From NCBI RefSeq assembly GCF_049059935.1, contig NZ_JBMGQR010000067.1, positions 1-23,378 on the forward strand: a stretch of 23,378 bases of DNA. Direction: 5' to 3'. Numbering within the stretch: the first letter of the stretch is position 1; each line of letters starts with the position of its first letter. Both the position numbers and the translations under genes were made by a program. Below, piece after piece: positions 1-10,971 of the stretch. The notes below the pieces were generated by a model that was given only the letters and a program-made list of their open reading frames with translations, did not search any database and was not told the origin of the DNA. Origin of the DNA: JAURVT01 sp049059935. Its GTDB lineage: Bacteria; Actinomycetota; Actinomycetes; Propionibacteriales; Nocardioidaceae.

Positions 1-300
1 CGGGCCCCCGCCGGCGCGCTGGAACCGGCGCCTCAGCGACCCCGTCACCTCGACGACGTCCTCGGCCTGAAGCCGTGCCGCAGTGCGACGGGCCGTCGAG
101 GTCCATGCCACGCAGTCGATCGTGTCGACGGTGATCTTGCTGCGCCTCCGCGCCGCCGGGGGTCTGCGCACGATCACGCGGAACGCGACCATCTCGTCAC
201 CGCTCGGCATCACCTTGACCACCGGGAGCGCGGCCACCCGGCCGCCGATCTGCACCTCGTTGGCGTAGGGGATCTCGTCCTGCTCGTCGGTCAGCGCCAT
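1..300 (-). CDS. single-stranded DNA-binding (SSB-like) protein, 3' end outside window
   Basis: The first 100 codons are present and the C-terminus lies beyond position 1. The translation has the SSB OB-fold pattern: an N-terminal NEVQIGGRV strand, then PSGDEMVAFRV, then a VDTIDCVAWTSTARR segment, then DVVEVTGSLRRRF. This is the order seen in bacterial SSB oligonucleotide-binding domains. The ATG at 300 is supported by an AGGAGGTGG ribosome-binding site at 306-314. Proteins of this family bind single-stranded DNA in replication and repair. Because it lies away from the rpsF-ssb-rplI context, this may be a secondary SSB paralogue rather than the replicative one. That is inference, since the acidic C-terminal tail that would help decide is not in the window. 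Confidence 0.8.
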   Translation of the reverse strand, partial: MALTDEQDEIPYANEVQIGGRVAALPVVKVMPSGDEMVAFRVIVRRPPAARRRSKITVDTIDCVAWTSTARRTAARLQAEDVVEVTGSLRRRFQRAGGGP

Positions 301-411
301 CGCGACCACCTCCTGGCTTCCAGGATGGGTCCGCGCGCCGGCCACCGACCGGGTCGTCGCCCCCGCTGTGGACGAGCCGATGCCCGCATGCGCCCTGTGG
401 ACGTGGAGCGG
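301..411. other. intergenic region with a 9-bp direct repeat
   Basis: This gap separates the TPR gene stop from the SSB-like gene. It contains CTGTGGACG twice on the plus strand (366-374 and 395-403), 29 bp apart. On the minus strand the units read TCGTCCACA and ACGTCCACA, which resemble the GC-rich actinobacterial DnaA box TTGTCCACA. A promoter for the SSB-like gene probably lies here, but no clear -35/-10 pair is visible. Confidence 0.4.
306..314 (-). promoter_or_regulatory. ribosome-binding site of the SSB-like gene
   Basis: AGGAGGTGG on the minus strand ends 5 bases before the ATG. It complements the 16S 3' tail (CACCTCCTTTCT), which is encoded in this same window. Confidence 0.75.
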
Positions 412-1335
412 TCAGCGACCGTCGGTGCCGTCGAGGGCCTGCACGCGGAGCACCGCGTCGGTGTCCTCGTTGCCGTCGACCGCCACGGTCCGGTGGAACC
501 ACTCCAACGCCTCGGCCTTGCGGCCGGCGCTCTCCAGTGCGTCGGCGTACGCGTAACGCAGCCGCGACACCCACGCCTCACGGCTCGGCGAGTGCAGACG
601 CTCGCCCTCCAGGAGGCGGATGGCGGCCTCGGTCTGTCCGAGGTCCCGACGGGCACCGGCGACCACGATCGTCAGCTCGGCCCAGCCGGCCTGGTCCAGG
701 GCCTCCTTGGCCTGCTCGGTCGCCATCGCGATGGCCCGCTCGGGACGTCGCAGTGCGCGCTCGCAGTCGGCCATCATCGGCAGGTAGTCCCATGCGCCGT
801 TCATCCGGCGTGCGGCCCTCAGGTCCGACAACGCCTCGGAGAACTTGCCTGCGGCGTAGGCAGTCTCCCCGCACGCCTCGCGCACGACAGCCACCCGCTG
901 CGCGCGCGCTCGAGCCGCCAGCGCGTGCTGGTAGGCGAGCTGGGGGTCCTCCTCGATGAGGTTGCCGGCCATCACCAGGTGACGGGCGACCCGGTCGGCG
1001 AGCTTGTCGGGCAGCGACGCCAGTGCGCGCCGGACGTGAGGGTCGAGATCCTTGGCCACCACGTCGTCGGGCAGCTCCGGGCCGTCGTAGCGCTGCTGGT
1101 CCTCGGTCCGTGGGGCCCGCTCGTTCCGGGTGTCCCGACCACGACCGCCGGGCGCACCCTGACGCTGACGATCACCGCGGGGGGCACCGGAGGACGCGCC
1201 ACCGCGGCGGTCCGAGGAGCCTCCGCGACCGCCACCGCTCGGACGGCCCGAGCCGGCTCGGCCCTGTCCACCCGATCGGCCCTGTCCGCCCGAACCGGCT
1301 CGTCCCTGGCGTCCACCGCGCGCATCGTCTGCCAT
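412..1335 (-). CDS. tetratricopeptide-repeat protein with Gly/Arg-rich N-terminus
   Basis: The protein is 307 aa. Residues 1 to about 75 are low complexity, dominated by Gly, Arg, Ser and Gln with RGG-like units. The rest is helical and TPR-like, with Ala/Leu-rich repeats such as AYQHALAARARAQRVAVVREACGE and the following SEALSDLRAARR, ERAIAMATEQAKEAL and AIRLLEGERL helices. The ATG at 1335 is preceded by GGGAGGAG at 1344-1351. The open frame continues upstream through the terminator and 5S gene, so that longer start is rejected. The gene is probably the orthologue of the actinobacterial TPR protein found downstream of tyrS (Rv1691 in M. tuberculosis, from memory). Its molecular function is unknown; the basic N-terminus suggests nucleic-acid contact, which is inference. 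Confidence 0.8.
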   Translation of the reverse strand: MADDARGGRQGRAGSGGQGRSGGQGRAGSGRPSGGGRGGSSDRRGGASSGAPRGDRQRQGAPGGRGRDTRNERAPRTEDQQRYDGPELPDDVVAKDLDPHVRRALASLPDKLADRVARHLVMAGNLIEEDPQLAYQHALAARARAQRVAVVREACGETAYAAGKFSEALSDLRAARRMNGAWDYLPMMADCERALRRPERAIAMATEQAKEALDQAGWAELTIVVAGARRDLGQTEAAIRLLEGERLHSPSREAWVSRLRYAYADALESAGRKAEALEWFHRTVAVDGNEDTDAVLRVQALDGTDGR

Positions 1336-1363
1336 TGCTCTGGCTCCTCCCGGTCCCGCAGGA

Positions 1364-1414
1364 CCACAAAAGAAAACGGGCCGCCCCGGCCTTGAAGGCC
1401 AGGGCGGCCCGTTT
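1364..1414 (-). terminator. intrinsic terminator of the rRNA operon
   Basis: A long inverted repeat spans 1374-1414, with AAACGGGCCGCCC facing GGGCGGCCCGTTT and an inner GGCCTT/AAGGCC. On the minus strand it is followed by a T-rich run (TTTTCTTTTG). It begins about 10 bases after the 5S 3' end. This is a textbook rho-independent terminator for the operon. It also falls inside what would be the upstream region of the TPR gene. Confidence 0.9.
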
Positions 1415-1424
1415 GAAGAATATG

Positions 1425-1541
1425 TCCGGCGACGTCCTACTCTCCCACACAGTCTCCCGTGCAGTACCATCGGCGCTGAAAGGCTTAACTTCCGGGTTCG
1501 GAATGTTACCGGGTGTTTCCCTTTCGCCATGGTCGCCGAAA
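1425..1541 (-). rRNA. rrf: 5S ribosomal RNA
   Basis: The roughly 117-nt minus-strand sequence starts GTTTCGGCGACCATGGCG and ends GAGAGTAGGACGTCGCCGG. It contains the conserved segments CCGAACCCGGAAGTTAAG and CGCCGATGGTACTGC. The 5' and 3' ends pair (CGGCGAC with GTCGCCG), which sets the boundaries to within a few bases. It is the last gene of the rRNA operon, followed directly by the terminator. Confidence 0.95.
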
Positions 1542-1561
1542 CTCTATTGAGATATCGATGA

Positions 1562-1579
1562 TGCCAGTAGCATCTGGCA
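1562..1579 (-). other. hairpin in the 23S-5S spacer
   Basis: TGCCAG and CTGGCA form a 6-bp stem with a 6-nt loop, just upstream of 5S in transcription order. It is probably a processing or structural element of the pre-rRNA. No protein or tRNA is encoded in the roughly 100-nt spacer. Confidence 0.5.
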
Positions 1580-1596
1580 CCCGACCGTATCTCGGG

Positions 1597-1614
1597 AACC
1601 TCACAGTGGACGCG
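1597..1614 (-). other. 3' arm of the 23S precursor processing stem
   Basis: The minus-strand RNA reads CGCGTCCACTGTGAGGTT here. It is complementary to AACTTCACAGTGGACGCG upstream of 23S (4761-4778), apart from one G-U pair. The similarity continues imperfectly for about 20 more bases toward the mature 23S ends. Arms like this form the long duplex cut by RNase III in bacterial rRNA precursors. Confidence 0.75.
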
Positions 1615-1639
1615 TGCAGTGCTTGAAAAGTAATGGTGT

Positions 1640-4742
<3,103 letters not shown>

Positions 4743-4760
4743 ACTTACTTCTAAGATGCT

Positions 4761-4783
4761 CGCGTCCACTGTGAAGTTCTCAA
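4761..4783 (-). promoter_or_regulatory. boxA-like element and 5' arm of the 23S processing stem
   Basis: The minus strand reads TTGAGAACTTCACAGTG (4783 to 4767) and continues to GACGCG. It resembles the leader copy TTGAGAACTCAACAGTG (6792 to 6776). Mycobacterial rrn leaders carry a similar boxA, the site bound by the Nus antitermination factors. The downstream part pairs with 1597-1614 around 23S. Confidence 0.65.
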
Positions 4784-4872
4784 AATACGGGCGGTCCCGC
4801 ACTGATACCCGCGCTTGCCGGTGAATCCGGTAGTTCGCGGGATGTGCGGTCCAAGAGATGAGGCCTAAGCCC

Positions 4873-4898
4873 GATCCCTCAGGACCCAACAGTGTGCC
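4873..4898 (-). other. 3' arm of the 16S precursor processing stem
   Basis: The minus-strand RNA here begins GGCACACTGTTG and is complementary over 26 nt to the leader segment 6772-6797. The pairing includes 12 perfect base pairs followed by a mostly paired region with a few G-U pairs and one mismatch. The two arms bracket 16S and would form the RNase III substrate. Confidence 0.75.
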
Positions 4899-5077
4899 TG
4901 ACCTGCTTGCTCGTCTTCCACCGAGGTTCCGTTCCCTTGCGGGATGTACTGACGGTGGTTCCGAGTGCTGCAGGCCAAATAATCGACGTTCCACTAGTGA
5001 GCTTCGCTGCACGAGGACGTACGCCTCGTCAACAGCGAGATGGACAGTCGCGGTCTTGCGACCGGCTGCCAATTGCT

Positions 5078-6603
<1,526 letters not shown>

Positions 6604-6771
6604 ACTTCACAGCCGGTGCAAGCACCGAACTGCTCAACGCGTTTTGCAAACCTGACAAATTACTTGCTGACAAATAATTGTCGGAATCCATCGACCGCTC
6701 TCGACTCGGACCTCGGTGAGGTCGTCGTTGATCGCCATCGACGGGGTTTACTGATTATCTCGTCGACTTTT

Positions 6772-6797
6772 GGCACACTGTTGAGTTCTCAAGGATC
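6772..6797 (-). promoter_or_regulatory. leader boxA-like element and 5' arm of the 16S processing stem
   Basis: The minus strand reads TTGAGAACTCAACAGTG (6792 to 6776), close to the mycobacterial rrn boxA. The full 26-nt segment pairs with 4873-4898 downstream of 16S. The same sequence thus appears to serve antitermination and RNase III processing. Confidence 0.7.
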
Positions 6798-6813
6798 AGA
6801 CGCGCACCGCAGC

Positions 6814-6832
6814 ACCGGCCTTGAGGGCCGGT
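6814..6832 (-). promoter_or_regulatory. boxB-like leader hairpin
   Basis: ACCGGCC and GGCCGGT form a perfect 7-bp stem with a 5-nt loop. It lies between promoter P2 and the boxA-like element. The order hairpin then boxA matches the boxB-boxA layout of rrn antitermination leaders. Confidence 0.55.
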
Positions 6833-6854
6833 TGCTTCCGGGGCAACCTGGTGA

Positions 6855-6883
6855 AACTTACCGGAGCCGCTGCACCGAGTCAA
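6855..6883 (-). promoter_or_regulatory. rRNA promoter P2
   Basis: On the minus strand, -35 TTGACT (6883-6878) and -10 TAAGTT (6860-6855) are separated by exactly 17 bp. The predicted start is near 6848, upstream of the boxB-like hairpin. The -35 context GATTTGAC is the same as in P1. Confidence 0.8.
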
Positions 6884-7088
6884 ATCGGCGGGTTGTGCTC
6901 CAGTTCTGCATCCCCTGGGCGCGGGTCATCATCCTCAGCTCGTCTCGCACGTGGCGACGCGGGCCTCGGATGAGGCTTGCTACTCGGGGCTGGTCGTCGG
7001 AACCGAGTGCCCGGCCGATAGGATCTTCGGTGTTCAACACCGTGTCTCTCAGGGGCCTTGCTCTCCGCCGTTCCCGGCGACAGACAGA

Positions 7089-7117
7089 ACATTACGCAGA
7101 CGTGAATGGATCGTCAA
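7089..7117 (-). promoter_or_regulatory. rRNA promoter P1
   Basis: On the minus strand, -35 TTGACG (7117-7112) and -10 TAATGT (7094-7089) are separated by exactly 17 bp. The -35 is preceded by the same GATT context as P2. Two tandem housekeeping-type promoters would drive the rRNA operon. Confidence 0.8.
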
Positions 7118-7176
7118 ATCGCGGGCGTGTGTGCTGGCTCACAACTGCATCGTCGCAGGTCAGAGCCGGTTTGACG

Positions 7177-7195
7177 CCCTCAGGGCCCTGAAGGG
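7177..7195 (-). terminator. possible weak terminator at the tyrS 3' end
   Basis: The perfect palindrome TCAGGGCCCTGA (7180-7191) extends to CCC/GGG with a one-base bulge. It includes the tyrS stop codon. No T-tract follows, so intrinsic termination is uncertain, and tyrS transcripts may run into the rRNA operon. Confidence 0.3.
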
Positions 7196-8448
7196 ACCTC
7201 GACGCCGGCCACCTGCCGCTTGCCCTTGCGCACCACGGCGAGCGTCCCGTGCAGCAGCAGCTCCCCGCCCAGCACCGCATCGGGGTCCGACACCCGCTCG
7301 TTGTTGACGTAGGCACCCCCGTCACCCACCGCACGACGTGCCGCCGAGCGCGAGTCGGCCAACCCCGTGGACACCAGGGCGTCGACGACGGTGCTCCCCT
7401 GCCCCTCCAGCCGGGTGAGCCCCACCTCGACGAGGGCCGCCCGCAGCGTGGGCTCCGGGAGTGAGCCGAGGTCACCGCGCCCGAACAGCGCTCCGGAGGC
7501 CTCCTCCGCGCGTCGTGCCTCGTCCGCGCCGTGCACGAGCGTGGTCACCTCGGTGGCCAGGCGTCGTTGGGCCGCCCTCGCCCCCGGGCGCTCCTGGTGG
7601 TCGGCCACCAGCGCGTCGATCTCGTCCACCGGCAGGAACGTGAACTGCTTGAGGTACTCCCCCACCTTCGCGTCCTCGGCCTGGATCCAGGACTGGTAGA
7701 AGGCGTAGGGCGACGTCAGGTCGGGGTCGAGCCAGACCGCGCCCGCCTCGGACTTGCCGAACTTGGTGCCGTCGGCCTTGGTGATCAACGGCGTCGCGAG
7801 CGCGTTGACGCGGGCACCCTCGGCGCGGCGCACCAGCTCGACGCCGGCGGTGATGTTGCCCCACTGGTCGCTCCCCCCGGTCTGCAGCGCGCACCCGTGG
7901 CGTCGGAACAGCTCGAGGTAGTCCATGGACTGGAGCAGCACGTAGCTGAACTCGGTGTAGCTGATGCCCCCCTCCAGGCGGCTGCTCACCACGTGGCGGT
8001 CGAGCATCCGGTTGACCGGGAAGTGCTTGCCGACGTCACGCAGGAAGTCGAGGACGTCCATCCCCGCGGTCCAGTCGAGGTTGTTGACCACGGTGGCGGC
8101 GTTGGGGCCCTCGAAGGACACGAACTGCTGCACCTGGGCGCGGATCCGCTCCACCCAGGCGGCGACGGTCTCGCGGGAGTTCATCACCCGCTCCCCGGAC
8201 TCCTTGGGATCGCCGATCAGCCCGGTCGATCCCCCCACGAGGATCAGCGGACGGTGCCCCGCGTCCTGGAGGCGCCGTGCGGTGAGCAGCTGCAGCAGGT
8301 TGCCGAAGTGCAGGCTCGGTGCGGTGGGGTCGAAGCCCACGTAGAACGTGACCGGCCCCGCCGAGAGGTCGGAGCGCAGGGCGCCCGGGTCCGTCGAGTG
8401 CGCGACGAGCCCGCGCGCCTCGAGGTCGTCCAGCACGTGCGTGGTCAC
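7180..8448 (-). CDS. tyrS: tyrosyl-tRNA synthetase
   Basis: The 422-aa protein attaches tyrosine to tRNA-Tyr in the cytoplasm. It is a class I synthetase of normal length. The HIGH-type motif is HFGN at residues 47-50, after FDPTAPSL. The KMSKS-type motif is KFGKS at residues 229-233. The tyrosine-pocket segment is YLELFRRHGCALQTGGSDQWGNI. The last 60 or so residues form an S4 RNA-binding domain (STVVDALVSTGLADSRSAARRAVGDGG then YVNNERV). The chosen start is GTG at 8448, preceded by GAAGGAGC at 8456-8463. The much longer open frame upstream overlaps the divergent gene and is not coding. It lies between mpg and the rRNA operon. Confidence 0.95.
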   Translation of the reverse strand: MTTHVLDDLEARGLVAHSTDPGALRSDLSAGPVTFYVGFDPTAPSLHFGNLLQLLTARRLQDAGHRPLILVGGSTGLIGDPKESGERVMNSRETVAAWVERIRAQVQQFVSFEGPNAATVVNNLDWTAGMDVLDFLRDVGKHFPVNRMLDRHVVSSRLEGGISYTEFSYVLLQSMDYLELFRRHGCALQTGGSDQWGNITAGVELVRRAEGARVNALATPLITKADGTKFGKSEAGAVWLDPDLTSPYAFYQSWIQAEDAKVGEYLKQFTFLPVDEIDALVADHQERPGARAAQRRLATEVTTLVHGADEARRAEEASGALFGRGDLGSLPEPTLRAALVEVGLTRLEGQGSTVVDALVSTGLADSRSAARRAVGDGGAYVNNERVSDPDAVLGGELLLHGTLAVVRKGKRQVAGVEVPSGP

Positions 8449-8608
8449 GGTCGATGCTCCTTCGTCGCGAGGACCCACGACGCGGGTCCTTCTGCGGGCG
8501 ATTCTCCCCCGACCGCCCCGTCCTCGTCGTCCGGCTCTCCGGCAGGGCCGCGCGTACGGTGGGCGAGCGTGGCTCTGAGGGGAGCCGCCACACCCTGGAG
8601 GGAACCCC
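8449..8608. promoter_or_regulatory. divergent intergenic region, tyrS and coiled-coil gene
   Basis: The 160-bp gap separates the divergently transcribed tyrS and the gene at 8609. It must hold both promoters, but no confident -35/-10 pair is visible. A TACGGT at 8557-8562 could be a plus-strand -10. No T-box-like tRNA-sensing leader fits in the short space before tyrS. Confidence 0.35.
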
Positions 8609-9205
8609 ATGCGCCTGCCCATCCCCGGTCCCCGGGACGTCCTGCGAGTGACCGAGCAGGGGTGGTCCGCGCTCGAGGAGGTCATCTCCATGGTCCCGCG
8701 CCTCGGCGCCGTGCTCACCGACGTCGAGCAGATCGTCGTGCAGGTGCGCCAGGTGGTCGCGGCCGTCGACCTGACGCGGGCCCGCGCCGACGCGGTCGTC
8801 GTGCACACCGAGCGGGTCGTGGAGACGGCCGAGGCCCTCGTCGGAGGTGCCGCCGTGCTCACGGCCCGCGCCGAGGCGCTGCTCGACGCCTTCGAGCCGG
8901 CGCTCCAGACGCTGCAGCCCACCTTGCAGACCTTCGCCGAGACGACCAGCAACAAGGAGGTCGACGCCCTGATCGGGCTGGTCGACCTCACCCCCCAGCT
9001 GGTCAAGCACCTGAACGAGGACATCGTCCCCATCCTCGGCACGATGAACTCGGTGGCGCCCGACCTGCGCGACCTGCTCGACGTCTCGCGCGAGCTCAAC
9101 GAGCTCATCGGCGCGGTGCCCGGGCTGGGCCGGGTCAAGAAGAAGATCGAGGAGCAGCAGGAGGAGGAGGACCGCGGCCGGGCCCAGGTCAACCGCCTGG
9201 ACTGA
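8609..9205 (+). CDS. uncharacterised coiled-coil protein
   Basis: The 198-aa protein matches no domain I can name. It has no signal peptide or membrane segment. Residues 20-110 are almost wholly helical, rich in Val, Ala, Leu and Glu, with repeats such as LTDVEQIVVQVRQVVAAVD and the following TERVVETAEALV. This suggests a long coiled coil. The C-terminus is highly charged (RVKKKIEEQQEEEDRGR). The ATG follows GGAGGGAACCCC. Its stop codon (9203-9205) directly abuts the stop codon of convergent mpg (9206-9208), with no bases between. It is a single gene diverging from tyrS. Similar small helical proteins occur in related actinomycetes, but no function is known to me. Confidence 0.75.
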   Translation: MRLPIPGPRDVLRVTEQGWSALEEVISMVPRLGAVLTDVEQIVVQVRQVVAAVDLTRARADAVVVHTERVVETAEALVGGAAVLTARAEALLDAFEPALQTLQPTLQTFAETTSNKEVDALIGLVDLTPQLVKHLNEDIVPILGTMNSVAPDLRDLLDVSRELNELIGAVPGLGRVKKKIEEQQEEEDRGRAQVNRLD

Positions 9206-9787
9206 TCAGCCCGCGGCGGGCGCGCGCGGGCTCCGCCGGTAGGCCGACACGGTCGGGTCGCCGTCGATCCAGAGTCGCCACGGGACGTCCGCCGCGCGCG
9301 AGACGCCCACCCTCGGCCCGGTCCCCGTCACGGGTGCCGGGCCGAGGCGCGCCTCCAGACGGAGACGGTCACCGACGAGCAGGTCGTGCGCGTCGTCGTC
9401 GCCGTCGATGCCGAGGGCCGACGTGAGGTTGGCGGGGCCGCGGGCCAGGCCGACGTCGGCGACCCGCGGACCGCGCCGCGCACGAGCCGCGTCGACGCCG
9501 TCGACGACCTCACCCGCCCGCAGCAGCACCGCCGACGCCACGCCGTCGACGCCCGTCACCACGTTGGCGCACCAGTGCAGCCCGTACGAGCGGTAGACGT
9601 ACAGCCGCCCGGCCGGGCCGAACATCACCTCGGTGCGGGGCGTGGGGCCGCGCCAGGCGTGCGAGGCCGGGTCGTCGGCCCCCGCGTAGGCCTCGACCTC
9701 GGTGAGCCGCACCCGGACCTCGCCGTGCACCAGGTGCGCGCCGAGCAGCGAGCGCGCGACGTCGAGGACGTCCCCCTGGAGCTGCAC
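9206..9787 (-). CDS. mpg: 3-methyladenine DNA glycosylase (AAG/MPG family)
   Basis: The roughly 193-aa protein would excise alkylated purines to start base-excision repair. It carries the AAG core: RLTEVEAYAGADDPASHAWRG with the catalytic Glu in EVEAY, then TPRTEVMFGPAGRLYVYRSYG, then LHWCANVV, and a C-terminal RVGVSRAADVPWRLWI. Length and motifs are normal. The start is uncertain. GTG at 9787 (VQLQGDVLDVARSLLG) is preferred because it leaves a 17-bp gap after hutI. A CTG further upstream is the only plausible longer start. The gene is the last of the apparent amidohydrolase-hutF-hutI-mpg run, although DNA repair is unrelated to histidine breakdown. Confidence 0.9.
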   Translation of the reverse strand: MQLQGDVLDVARSLLGAHLVHGEVRVRLTEVEAYAGADDPASHAWRGPTPRTEVMFGPAGRLYVYRSYGLHWCANVVTGVDGVASAVLLRAGEVVDGVDAARARRGPRVADVGLARGPANLTSALGIDGDDDAHDLLVGDRLRLEARLGPAPVTGTGPRVGVSRAADVPWRLWIDGDPTVSAYRRSPRAPAAG

Positions 9788-9804
9788 GGGCGACAGTCTC
9801 GCCG

Positions 9805-10971
9805 TCAGGCGGGCACGCCGCCCACCCAGGTCTCGCGCACCAGCGGGACACCGGGACGGTAGGCGAGGTGGACGTACGACGGGGCGTCGAGGACGGCGAG
9901 GTCGGCGCGCGCCCCGACGCCGAGGTGGCCGACGTCGTCGCGCCTCAGGGACGCCGCGCCGCCACGGGTGGTGGCCCACAGCGCCTCGGCGGGCGTCAGC
10001 CCCATCTCGCGCACGGCGAGAGCCAGGACGAACGGCATCGACGACGTGTAGCAGCTGCCGGGGTTGCAGTCGGTGGCCACCGCGACGGTGACGCCCGCGT
10101 CGAGCAGCCGGCGCGCGTCCGGGTACGGCGAACGGGTGGAGAACTCCACGCCCGGGAGCAGACCCGCGACGGTGCCGGTGGACGCGAGCGCGTCGACGTC
10201 GGCGTCGCTGAGGTACGTGCAGTGGTCGGCCGCCGCCGCACCCAGCTCGCAGGCCAGCTGCACGCCCGGGCCGTGGCCGAGCTGGTTGGCGTGGACGCGC
10301 GGCAGCAGGCCGCGGTCCTTCCCGGCGAGCAGGATCGTGCGCGCCTGGTCGGCGTCGAAGGCGCCGGTCTCGCAGAACACGTCAACCCAGCGGGCGTGCG
10401 GGGCGCACGCGTCGAGCATGGGTCCGGTGACGAGGTCGACGTAGGCCGCGGGGTCGTCGGCGTGCTCGGGCGGGACGACGTGGGCGCCCAGGTAGGTCGT
10501 CTCGGTCGTGAGCGCGGACGCGACCCGCAGCGAGCGGGCCTCGTCCTCGACGGTGAGCCCGTAGCCGCTCTTGACCTCGACGGTCGTGGTGCCCTGCCGC
10601 CGCATCTCGGCCACGTGGGCGGCCGCCCGAGCGCCGAGCTGCTCGTCGGTGGCGGCCCGCGTCGCGGCGACGGTGCTGCGGATGCCGCCGGCGGAGTACC
10701 GCTCGCCGGCCATCCGGGCGGCGAACTCGGCCGACCGCTCGCCGGCGAAGACCAGGTGGCTGTGGGAGTCGACGAAGCCGGGGACCACCGCGGCCCCGCC
10801 GACGTCGTGCGAGGTGTCGCAGGCGGGGGCGTCGGCGGCGGGCCCGACCCACGCCACGTGCCCGTCGCGCAGCACCAGCGCGGCGTCGTGGAGGACGCCC
10901 AGGACGGTGCCGTCGCCCAGCGCCGGGTCGGTGGTGACCAGCTCGCCGATCCCCGTCAGCAGCGTGCTCAT
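9805..10971 (-). CDS. hutI: imidazolonepropionase
   Basis: The 388-aa cytoplasmic enzyme hydrolyses 4-imidazolone-5-propionate to N-formimino-L-glutamate, the third step of histidine degradation. It is a TIM-barrel amidohydrolase with a complete N-terminal beta-sandwich segment of about 65 residues. That segment is followed by the metal-binding H70-S-H72 in PGFVDSHSHLVF. Other signatures are EVKSGYGL, RVHANQLGHGPGVQLACELG, and ATDCNPGSCYTSSMPF with the metal-binding Asp. The C-terminal strand is also present (ADLAVLDAPSYVHLAYRPG). The ATG overlaps the hutF stop codon as ATGA (10968-10971), implying translational coupling. Confidence 0.95.
   Translation of the reverse strand: MSTLLTGIGELVTTDPALGDGTVLGVLHDAALVLRDGHVAWVGPAADAPACDTSHDVGGAAVVPGFVDSHSHLVFAGERSAEFAARMAGERYSAGGIRSTVAATRAATDEQLGARAAAHVAEMRRQGTTTVEVKSGYGLTVEDEARSLRVASALTTETTYLGAHVVPPEHADDPAAYVDLVTGPMLDACAPHARWVDVFCETGAFDADQARTILLAGKDRGLLPRVHANQLGHGPGVQLACELGAAAADHCTYLSDADVDALASTGTVAGLLPGVEFSTRSPYPDARRLLDAGVTVAVATDCNPGSCYTSSMPFVLALAVREMGLTPAEALWATTRGGAASLRRDDVGHLGVGARADLAVLDAPSYVHLAYRPGVPLVRETWVGGVPA

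Larger units (their letters stand above)
6604..7176 (-). promoter_or_regulatory. rRNA operon promoter and leader region
   Basis: This 570-bp region between tyrS and 16S holds no convincing gene. In transcription order it carries promoter P1 (7089-7117), promoter P2 (6855-6883), a boxB-like hairpin (6814-6832), the boxA-like/processing-stem element (6772-6797), then a more AT-rich stretch. That stretch has CTGACAAAT repeated at 6652-6660 and 6668-6676, and a CGGTGC/GCACCG hairpin at 6614-6627. Short ORFs across it run through the promoters and are rejected. Confidence 0.85.
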
